From Owenia fusiformis (lineage: Eukaryota; Annelida; Polychaeta; Sabellida; Oweniidae): 60,000 bases of DNA. This document shows, in pieces, positions 12,531 through 24,500 of this stretch. Made by a program: the position numbers and the translations under genes. The stretch's first letter is position 1, and each line of letters starts with the position of its first letter. The stretch is from the NCBI GenBank assembly GCA_903813345.2, contig CAIIXF020000008.1:26770822-26830821 (forward strand). Reading direction: 5' to 3'. The notes under the pieces were generated by a model. The model saw only the letters and a list, made by a program, of their open reading frames with translations, made no database searches and was not told the origin of the DNA.

Positions 12531-15500
12531 CGGACGGCCGTAAGAGAAGATGAATGTATCATTACCCACCTTCTGTACTTTGAGCCAATGCCACGCGGTG
12601 AAAAGGGTAGGCGTACATTGGAACCCTCCCTGCAATGGTTCTGGCATCGCGCTGATCTGAAAGGGAAGTGACCAGTTACAACTTACGGAACAGAAAAGAA
12701 GCAATGATTGACACCGTCGTTGAGTAACTTTACATATATGTTGCTTTGTTACATTTTTAAAACGAGACGCTTTTTCATATTACACTTGTGGTTTTTGGTT
12801 AGAATTGCTATTTATCCACTGAAGGGTGTTATTCTCCACTTTTTCTACTCTTTGTTATCTATCCTTTTTATCCTCACCATGCTTATCGTGGACCCAAGGA
12901 GCGCATGTCCTCCAAAGATCTCCAATTATTGATCACATGTACTAGTAATCTACGTTACCTCCTTTGTGACGAAATTCTCCCATGCATCTCTGATGGGTAG
13001 ATCTGTAGGGTAGCCAAGGGAATCAAAGTTCATACTTGTGTTGACTACTATTGCAGCGTATCTCAACCGTGTACCATACTTCGGACCTTTGATAGTTGAG
13101 CCCCCAACTGTGATTATAAATAAAAAGACAGAAAATATATGCATTGAGTTGAAAATATTTGTATTTAACTTTGAGTTGATTAAATGAAAGCAAGAAAGAA
13201 AATATTTTGAAAATGGACTCATCCAAGGATTTTCCGGAACGTGATTTTGAATTTTTTCACAAGACAATTTTTAAGCAGCATCCTTCATAACTGTTTCATA
13301 GACGTGTTATTTGGAATCGTTATTAATACGGCACCCATGCGTTGTGTGCTATTTTGGTATAGACTCCGTAGTACGTATATAGAACAAGGCCGAACACCGG
13401 TTCAAACCCCACAGTACTGTAAAACCTGTTTAAACCGAACACCACTTGGACCGGGGAAGTGTTCAAATTAGCAGGTGTTTACATTTCAAGTCTTCTCAAT
13501 ATCTGAGTCAGTGGGAGACTGGAAAAGTGTTTACATTTTGAGGTGTTCGGATCAGAGAGGTGTTTGGATTTACACGTTTTACTGTATATCGTTCAGCCAG
13601 TAAATATGGAAAGAAACCCTTACATGTGACATTCTCTCTTTGTGTGACACCTGCCAACTCCTCCTCTCCCAAAATAGAACTGTAACTCCTGAGATTGCTC
13701 ACCACAGTCCCCATGTTGTTGGCGTAGTCGAACCCATGTTGCAGCCAGTAGTTCAGCGCCACCTATGTATACAAAAAATAACGAAACACGACTGAATACT
13801 TGATATTAAATACTTGGTTATACATCGCATTCATGTGGTAATTTTTCTTTAAAATGTTAAACAGGCGGTATACCATAATGGAAATAATGATACGGTTTAC
13901 CATAATGATCGATCTCTGTTGAAAGCTCCCAAAGAATTTAAATAGTTTCATGAGGCCCATATAGACTTTGTACTTGCCCAACCAATCGACTCAAAAAGGG
14001 CTGGCAAAGAAATTATTTTAAAGAAATACAAATGGCTATTTCGAAATGAATCTAATAGACTACAGAAAAAAATATCAACATTTATCGTATGTTCAGTAGA
14101 GTTTTAGGGAGATAAGTTGGTAAGATATATCCCGTATAATTTTGAGGTTCCGTATTCAGAACCTCCATATCTCCCATCATATCTCCCGCACCAGGGCATA
14201 TCTCCCAGCTTTAAAAAAATGAAAAAGATTTAAAAAAAGGAAAACGTGAAGAAAAACTCCCAGTACACAACCCTTATGTATTTAAGCATCATTGTTAACT
14301 CAGGCAAGGCATAATTATATACCTCAAAATAGTTGCTGTATGACGCTGGTAGGGCAGATGCATTGTAGAACATATTGTTCATAGGTGGTGCGTTCATGAT
14401 CGCTTCTACGTTGCTCTTCACCCAGGGCATGTCTAGATTCACAGAAGGACTGTACTTGTTCATTGTGGTACTCGGTGGGATGGTGTACGTCGCATTCTCA
14501 TCAGCCTAACATCATTCATAATACAGAGTTGTAATAATTGCATTTCATGTTCAATTAGTCATTTGCGAGTGGAAACAGATTAATTAATGGGGGGGGGGGG
14601 GGTGATTCAACATTTGCATGTGTAAGAATATGACAAGCGATTCCATGCGCTTTTTTCATGAATGAACGTTATACTCGTCCTCCTTTCTCCTCTTCTTTAT
14701 AATTGTTGAAACTAATATCAATGTGAACCGTGCTCTCATTGACGTATATACGTTAATTAAGATGGGTACCTCGAGTATGTATAATTATAAAAGTAATTAC
14801 CTTTAAAAACGCCTCCATGTCATCTATGAAACACTGAACCTCAAGATCATTAGTAACGATATTTCTCCTGATTTTTAGCTCTTCTGCTTCAGCAGCACTA
14901 AGCGTTTTCATCTTTGTGCAGAACGCCTGGAAATACATGACAATAACAATTTTGCAAACATGAAGGTATTTCAAATAGTTGCAAGGATGCAACATATTGT
15001 TTTCATGATTCTGATATCTCAGATCAGAGACATAAAAATGTATTCTGCGAAATTGCTCGGTGTCTTTGTTATAATTAAACGTTCACACAGAGATTACAAG
15101 TAAAAATTAAAAAATAATTAGGAAATAAACAAACATTATTAGTCAAACTTTTTAAAAAAAGTTTATTAATTTCATGTTGGGAGCCAATATTCTTATAGAA
15201 ATAGAATTGTTGAGTATTGTAGTCATAATATATGGCGACCATGACATAGTTTCTCGTAAATAATTGCACTTACTGCCAAAGCTTCTTGAGTGCCGGCGTC
15301 GTTCAGATTAAACGTCTCATCGTATACACTAACACCGTCACAACTTGTGTCCGTCTTGTGGCAACCACTCATATCCTGATTCTTCAGACCCCAGGCAATG
15401 TACACTTTGACCGCCCTGTCTTGGTTGCTTGGCTTGAACGCGTTTGCTCGTCTGTCAAACACTTTACCAAAATTTGATGTATCCTTTAGAAATTTAATCT

Positions 15501-18500
15501 GAAATAAATAAACGTAATAATTTCATATGTGTCCGCTATGTTAACCTAATTTATTTGTTTTTCCTGCAATAAAAGGAACATTTTAAATCAAAACACTAAT
15601 CGAGCCATCGAATGACAGTCGATAAAGGCCATTGATGTAATCATATCTAGTTTCATGTTCAACAATATATTATATACCTGTTCCTCGTTGACTTGTATTG
15701 TTGTTGCGAAATAGATAAATGTTGCTGACATCCCCAGGAAGAATACGAACACAACCCACTTCACGACCTTGTGTGTGATAAACTTGAAATATGGTCCCCT
15801 ATAACAAAACAATATTTTCATGAAACTATAAATATCATCAGTAGTAGTGATTATAGCCAAGTTGATGCTTATACATACCTTTAATTACCCCTTATGCTAC
15901 GCTTGCTGTAGTTTACATTATATTTTAATGTTGTTATTTACTATTTACTTGTAGTTTTGTTGTCATTTGCAAAGTCTTAAATATGCACCATATTCAGTCA
16001 GTCAGTATTGGCATTGATCTGAACGTCTTTATCATTCGTGATAACACTACGAATTCCGTGGGAGGAATAGTTTATTACAAGCAATTTGTACTGACCATAT
16101 GCATAACTTACCTGAAAAATTTAACGGCGATATTTTTTCTCTGGCTATTGTCCTTCAAATCTGTGGGTTGCTGGCTTTCAACCGCAGAATTATGCATCTC
16201 CACAGTGTCGTTACCTCGCGTCTTTTTCAGGCATGGTCGACAACACCACCAGGACCAGTTTTCCCATGCTTTATGATACTTCACCACTACACAAGGAAAG
16301 AACAAGATCACGGAGATGTAGTTCACTATTACTAATATACCAGAGAATAGACCGAATGAGTTAAGGGAGAGTAAAGGGGACCCTGCTCCAACAAAGAAGG
16401 CCACAGCCGTTGTAAGTGAGGTGAATAACATTGCAGCCGAAGCCTTCCTGTAGACGTCAGACACTCTATGAGCCAGGCTCGGGTATTCGTAATGGGCACT
16501 GATCCTCCAGGTATCAAAAAACACAAAGATGTCATCAGCGCCGATCCCGAGGATGATGAACATGGCCAAAATGTGGAATGTACCGAAGTATTTGAAGTCA
16601 AAGACGACACGGTAGATGAGGTTGGCCATGAGAAAGTTGGTCAATATAGAGAAGAGTGCCAGGCCGGTGATCATCAGTGATCCTGTCTGTATCCACATGA
16701 AGATGAAGATGAAGGCGAAGCTAGCCATGACAAGCATCATATCCATCATTGCCTGTGTGCTTATGCCATTGCTCAACATAGTCGAACTGCTGTATATGAA
16801 ATCCATTGGACCTACTCCATCGATTGAATATTGTTTAAACATTGGGCCAAATGTTAACTTAAAGAAATCTTTCAATAGTGTTTCCTGCTCGTCTTCTCTG
16901 TCTGTTGAAGTGTTATATCCAGGCAGTGGAGAGCCGACGTAGATCCAAGATCGTGTGATAGATGAAACAGCAGTGTTCGTGGTCCCATTGATAACACTGT
17001 TTTTCCCAAGGAAAATCTGAAACTGTTGTTTCGTCTGATCTAAAGTTGCGGCTTTATGAAGGACGTTCACGACATTGTCGAAATTTGGATCATCAAATAT
17101 TGGATCAATATTAGCGTATGTGCCGTCAAAGTATCTCAGAATAGAGAACGATTTCACACACTCTCCAGTAGCACTAACTTTACAAAAGCCATCCACGAAT
17201 TCCTGGTTTTTGAGGAAATGCTCCTCCGTATCGTTTATTCTTTGAAGATTTTCTTTGGTGAAAACGTTCCCTCCTATAATTTCGAAATACATTTCTATAA
17301 TTTCTCCAGTCTCCGTCCTGTTAGCAACCAGCTCACTTTTCTCATCTGATTGAGACGAGCGTTCGACAAGTGACGGGAGTAAAGAGTCTCTCTGATTCCA
17401 AGCCTTGGCCCTAAGATAGTCTACATCATCGATCAGCGTCAGTGGGAGTTGGGAAAGTTGGAAATTGATGATATCGTATCCAGCTCTCAGCAAAATGGCG
17501 GTTATAACCAAGAACAGGAGTTGGAATAAAAGCGTGACTCCTGGAATGAAGAAATTAGTTTATCCATAGAAACTATAAGCATTTATTTAAGAAATTGGGA
17601 TGCACTATGGGAATGTGGACATGTCGAAAATATCAGGAAGATTGATCTTGAGGGATTTTCCGATTATTGATACATGTAATTTTACCATTTCATCCAAAGG
17701 GTTGATTTCGCAAAATTATCTCAAGAGATATAAGAAATGAGACAAGGCCACGGTTGACAATAGGGAAGGACTTAGATATTAGTTTAGAAGTCTCCGTTAT
17801 ATTTCCGTCAACTATATTCCACGTGTTTTTTTATTAGAGTACTAATTCTATACTAGACTGAAATCAATATTTCGCAGGTTATTGTTATGCTGGTTTTATT
17901 CTTATTAACAGAAACTGATTGTATGACGGTTGCTACTCGGTAGATCGAACACAATATCAATAGGTAGCGATCTGAGGCACTTCGATCAGGGTGTTGTCGG
18001 GACAATTTCTCTTGTGACTTAGGTTATGTATTTAGGTCTATCTCAACAAATTTTACTGGTCTTATGCGCCGCAAATGGTGCGAAAGATGTTAAAATTGCA
18101 TTTTCGACCCTAAAATTCAGATTTCTTGGGGGTACATTATTATTTAGCTATAAAACAAAAACTAAACAACCAATGCTTCTTTCTTTTGGTGTTTCTGTTA
18201 AGAGTAATCATACTTGAAATGCATATGTAAAAAAATTGAAGAATTTTAACTTTATTTAAAAACAGCAACATTTTTTCACCCTAAAATCATAGAATTTAGG
18301 GGGGTTGAGAGACATTGATTGGAATTGATTTTTTAATTTCTCAATCAATCTCAGTTTAATATTAATGGAACTTTCCTAAAAGTAGCACCAACATGTCCCC
18401 AACACATTACTATAAAGAAAAAACTCAAACTCTAACATGTTTTTTGCCTATATGGGTCAATTTACCTCTCCCCTCTTTCCCTTATAAAAGGGGTGTGGCC

Positions 18501-21500
18501 ATTAATACATGTGGATTTAAACAGTAGCATGATGGCACATTAAATGAATACATGTACATATCATGTATTTTATCAAATATATTACCATAAAATATTTTCA
18601 CTTCTACATACCTGTGAATTATTTATAATACAATATTTTTTCTATGTAGGCTCGAGATATAAGAATATTGAAAATCTGAAGTTGAATATTATCTAATACA
18701 CAGTTCACGACTCAGTCATAATATTAATTTTACTCATTGTATGAATTTCTGTCATCACAAATGTAGTTTTTATTCACCAGAATATATTTGATCCATAAAG
18801 CTTTGTATTTCATAAACTTCCTCTTCATTTTGATCTTCTAAAGTATCATCTAATACGATAACATCTACCAGGTCCTGGGGTAGAATTTTAACATCTACCA
18901 GGTCCTGGGGTAGAATTTTATCTGGATTTGACACCCATTGAAATCCAAATGGCCATCTTTCATCCTCCATCCATGTGACACAGGGGAGGGAATTGATGGG
19001 GAGGGGATGTTGGCAAGTTTCCATATGTGTGCTTGATAACTGGCCCTTGCCAGATGCTGCTGCAATGAATCTTTACATGGGGGTAGGAGGCTTATTGTTA
19101 GTGCCTTCATAGCTTGTTATCACACTTGGAGCAGATTTTGGGTGGAATTTGTTCTCGAATAAGGTATATCTCAGCTCATTTATATTTGAACACTTTTTGT
19201 TTCCATACATCTGGCAAGTAAACTTCTCAGCACATTTAGCAGTTTGATCACTAATGACCCCTCCAATGGTGCCGAAACCTTTTTGAAATTCTCATAAGTA
19301 ATTTTAGGGGGGGACACTTTCTCCCTTCTCACAAAGGCACTGAAGGAATCACATCCAGTGAATGAATGGAAGGCTGGTAAAGCATTACAAATTTACAAAT
19401 GTCTGAACTGAGCGCATTTCCTACTTCCTTTACATTAAAGGGGCAACAAGGGACTGTAGAGAGAAAATTCAATTTTTTTTCTTTTTTCTGAGCTATCAGG
19501 TCAATATTTGGCTTAACATCTTCTTTGACATATCTATTTTCTTAAAATGTATGGATAAACTCTCAATTTAGAAGTGTAAATTCAGTTCAAAGCTTCTATA
19601 AAGGGAGTCCCACTTTTTAAGATTTTTAAGATTCACCACGTTTCAGGAGGAATATCAGCTGAAATAATGTTCATCAAGGGGGTTTCTTTGTAGATAATAA
19701 AAATATATGTTACTCTTGATGAAATATCCAAACTTAAATATATTTTGACACTGGTCGATGATCGTTGAATTACCCCCCTGCACTAATTGTTGCACCTTTA
19801 ATAAGTCATATGTAGTCTGCACTACCAGTGTCAAAAATTAATGGAGTTTGAATAAGATTGGAAAGTGCGCAAGAAGTACAAAAACATCGCTATCTGGGGA
19901 TCTCACAACTATAGTTTTTTCTGTATTTTCAGGTTCATTTCATGTTAATTGCATGTAGTATAATTTTTGTATCTGCCTCTTTGTGGGAAGATTTCAGGCT
20001 TGATTCAACTGTATGTGTAGCAGTAGTTCTATCACTGGTTACCACTGTACAGATCTCACATGAATCTGTCTTTCTTTGAGTTTAGGAGCATTTTTATCTT
20101 TTTCCATTCTTCAAGGATCAACTGACTCAGCTGCATTTCATTCTCATCATTTAAAAGGAATTCCTTCCAATTGTTAGGAATTCTGGTATTAGGTCCTTTT
20201 ATTATTAGCTTTTTGGAGACACGCCTGCGTATTCTTTCTGGTTCTTTAATTGAATCTTTCTTATAGGAAGCATCTGAAGGATCCTCTCTGCCAATAATCC
20301 AAATGTTTTGGGTCCCTCAGGAAGTATATGGAACAATGCATTGCCATCATAGACTATAATTGTTTTTTTCTGGTTTGGGTCCATGTAATATCATATGTTT
20401 CCAGCTCATGTAATAATTTTGACTTTTCTGTTTTAACCAAGAGCCTATCAGGTGTTCCAAGAGCCCAGGGTATTGGACTCAGGGGATATTCTAATATTCA
20501 CTTTAGACTGATACTATGCTGCTCTGATAACATGACTAACTGGCCAAATGTATTGCGCTCAGCTCTAATCTCAATCAGTTTGTTTCCAGAGCTTTTCACC
20601 TTTTTGACTCCAGCATTGAATTCAGATGTTTTCAGTTTCATTCTTTTATGGGGTTATGAAAACTTTTTCCCTTCTGCACAAATTGGTCTTGAATAAATTG
20701 CTTAAAGGCTTGTGTGCCCTTGGATGCTGCATTTAAGAGATCATCTGCTAAATTAGAGGGTGTTGGCATTCCAGATGATATGCAGTATAAATGATCATTG
20801 TCCTCAATTTGGAATGGATTGAGAAAGCCATCAATTGAATCAATCAAATTAGTTAATAATAGAGCATCAGACAGTAATAAGCCTTGAATAGCTTACTATT
20901 CTCCCTTATTGTTTTGCTACATGTTCCCTGCAAATAATAGATAGCAATTTATAATTGCAATTAGATAATCAGTTTATTAATTAAAGTTAAATATAAATGT
21001 GTTTTGTATAAAGTAAAACCTGTGTACAGTGAACATCTAATACGATAACATCTACCAGGTCCTGGGGTAGAATTTTAACATCTACCAGGTCCTGGGGTAG
21101 AATTTTATCTGGATTTGACACCCATTGAAATCCAAATGGCCATCTTTCATCCTCCATCCATGTGACACAGGGGAGGGAATTGATGGGGAGGGGATGTTGG
21201 CAAGTTTCCATATGTGTGCTTGATAACTGGCCCTTGCCTTGCCAGATGCTGCTACATGGGGGTAGGAGGCTTATTGTTAGTGCCTTCATAGCTTGTTATC
21301 ACACTTGGAGCAGATTTTGGGTGGAATTTGTTCTCGAATAAGGTATATCTCAGCTCATTTATATTTGAACACTTTTTGTTTCCATACATCTGGCAAGTAA
21401 ACTTCTCAGCACATTTAGCAGTTTGATCACTAATGACCCCTCCAATGGTGCCGAAACCTTTTTGAAATTCTCATAAGTAATTTTAGGGGGGGACACTTTC

Positions 21501-24500
21501 TCCCTTCTCACAAAGGCACTGAAGGAATCACATCCAGTGAATGAATGGAAGGCTGGTAAAGCATTACAAATTTACAAATGTCTGAACTGAGCGCATTTCC
21601 TACTTCCTTTACATTAAAGGGGCAACAAGGGACTGTAGAGAGAAAATTCAATTTTTTTTCTTTTTTCTGAGCTATCAGGTCAATATTTGGCTTAACATCT
21701 TCTTTGACATATCTATTTTCTTAAAATGTATGGATAAACTCTCAATTTAGAAGTGTAAATTCAGTTCAAAGCTTCTATAAAGGGAGTCCCACTTTTTAAG
21801 ATTTTTAAGATTCACCACGTTTCAGGAGGAATATCAGCTGAAATAATGTTCATCAAGGGGGTTTCTTTGTAGATAATAAAAATATATGTTACTCTTGATG
21901 AAATATCCAAACTTAAATATATTTTGACACTGGTCGATGATCGTTGAATTACCCCCCTGCACTAATTGTTGCACCTTTAATAAGTCATATGTAGTCTGCA
22001 CTACCAGTGTCAAAAATTAATGGAGTTTGAATAAGATTGGAAAGTGCGCAAGAAGTACAAAAACATCGCTATCTGGGGATCTCACAACTATAGTTTTTTC
22101 TGTATTTTCAGGTTCATTTCATGTTAATTGCATGTAGTATAATTTTTGTATCTGCCTCTTTGTGGGAAGATTTCAGGCTTGATTCAACTGTATGTGTAGC
22201 AGTAGTTCTATCACTGGTTACCACTGTACAGATCTCACATGAATCTGTCTTTCTTTGAGTTTAGGAGCATTTTTATCTTTTTCCATTCTTCAAGGATCAA
22301 CTGACTCAGCTGCATTTCATTCTCATCATTTAAAAGGAATTCCTTCCAATTGTTAGGAATTCTGGTATTAGGTCCTTTTATTATTAGCTTTTTGGAGACA
22401 CGCCTGCGTATTCTTTCTGGTTCTTTAATTGAATCTTTCTTATAGGAAGCATCTGAAGGATCCTCTCTGCCAATAATCCAAATGTTTTGGGTCCCTCAGG
22501 AAGTATATGGAACAATGCATTGCCATCATAGACTATAATTGTTTTTTTCTGGTTTGGGTCCATGTAATATCATATGTTTCCAGCTCATGTAATAATTTTG
22601 ACTTTTCTGTTTTAACCAAGAGCCTATCAGGTGTTCCAAGAGCCCAGGGTATTGGACTCAGGGGATATTCTAATATTCACTTTAGACTGATACTATGCTG
22701 CTCTGATAACATGACTAACTGGCCAAATGTATTGCGCTCAGCTCTAATCTCAATCAGTTTGTTTCCAGAGCTTTTCACCTTTTTGACTCCAGCATTGAAT
22801 TCAGATGTTTTCAGTTTCATTCTTTTATGGGGTTATGAAAACTTTTTCCCTTCTGCACAAATTGGTCTTGAATAAATTGCTTAAAGGCTTGTGTGCCCTT
22901 GGATGCTGCATTTAAGAGATCATCTGCTAAATTAGAGGGTGTTGGCATTCCAGATGATATGCAGTATAAATGATCATTGTCCTCAATTTGGAATGGATTG
23001 AGAAAGCCATCAATTGAATCAATCAAATTAGTTAATAATAGAGCATCAGACAGTAATAAGCCTTGAATAGCTTACTATTCTCCCTTATTGTTTTGCTACA
23101 TGTTCCCTGCAAATAATAGATAGCAATTTATAATTGCAATTAGATAATCAGTTTATTAATTAAAGTTAAATATAAATGTGTTTTGTATAAAGTAAAACCT
23201 GTGTACAGTGAACATCTATAGAGCCACAAAAAAGATTTCAATACAGAAAGACAATTTGTATTGGAATCAAGGTATGAGCTGAAAAAAGGGTGTTCATTTT
23301 ACACAGGTGTTCACTAGAGAAAGGTGTTCACTAACCCAGGTCCCACTGTATTAGGCTTATGTCATTTCAAAGACATTCACTAGCTACAAGTAAAACAAGG
23401 CATTAACATGACAAAATGTCACCACCTAGTTGAAACAAGATAAAAAATACCTTTTTGACCTTGAGCAGGTCACTAAAGGTCAAATCTATTTTGACCTTTA
23501 GAATGTCATTTAATGATCAAATCTATATTCTTAAATCTTAAGAAGGTCATTGAATGTCAAATCTCAAACATTAAGTCAGATTTGAACTTCTGATAACTTA
23601 TAGATGATTTTGAAAAAATGGTTAATTTGAAGCAAGTTGAAAAAAGACTTTTTCTGACCTTGAAAAGGTCATTGAAGGTCAAATCTTAAATATAAAGTCA
23701 GATTTGAACATCTGAAAACACGTAGATGATTTTGAAAACAATTGAAGTCAGTCTATACAGTATTTGTTAATTATTTGAAATTGTAAGAATTTGTTACAGA
23801 CACCAATAACGCAGATGCGAGTAAGTAGTTACCAGTTTCACCACCAGGTGGCTCGTTCGGGTCAGATAGCATGGCGGGTATAGTAGAATGTTCCCTCTAA
23901 CTTAAATTACATCTGTTTTAGTGGTTCAATTTTCATATAACCCTTATGTATCTAACTGTTATGTAAATTAAAATATGTCCAGTAAAAGAAAATGTTATCT
24001 GTCCAATACAAGAAAAGATATTTCACTTTTTGTGATTTTGTAACATGGGGTCTATGGGGAATCAACCCGAACTAGAAGTCACATTTTCAAAAAAAAATTA
24101 AATTTTCAAAGTTGATAAATAATTTTCGAAACCATATTTCTAGATTTACTTTTACATGTAGATTTCAAATATGACATCACTTTGAATTTTGAATATTTAA
24201 TGACGTAAATCAAGATTATTTTTACTCGCATCTAGTCTATTGCCAAGCTCCAACCACAAACCGCCGACCACTGACCACTGTCAAAAAAGAACAGAGACCA
24301 TAACAATATGTCACCACTTTTTGTTGGTGACATAAAAATGATAACATGATATGAACCATCCTCCTAAGCAGGTGTCCAGAATCCGTACCTCCTTCTTCCC
24401 CCTGCGATAACCAATTTGGACGCGCCTGATTTAACTGAATCCAATGATCTAATTATGCACAATGACGTATACATGATTTCTGTCGCAGTGTTGCGACAGC

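Noticed and set aside
12312-12704. 130-residue minus-strand frame with a serine-leucine run
   Set aside because: Only 12570-12656 within it is an exon (gene B); the rest is the (GA)n microsatellite and intron.
20328-22875. Two identical 122-residue plus-strand frames
   Set aside because: They are antisense shadows of the degenerate minus-strand transposon ORF, identical because of the tandem duplication.
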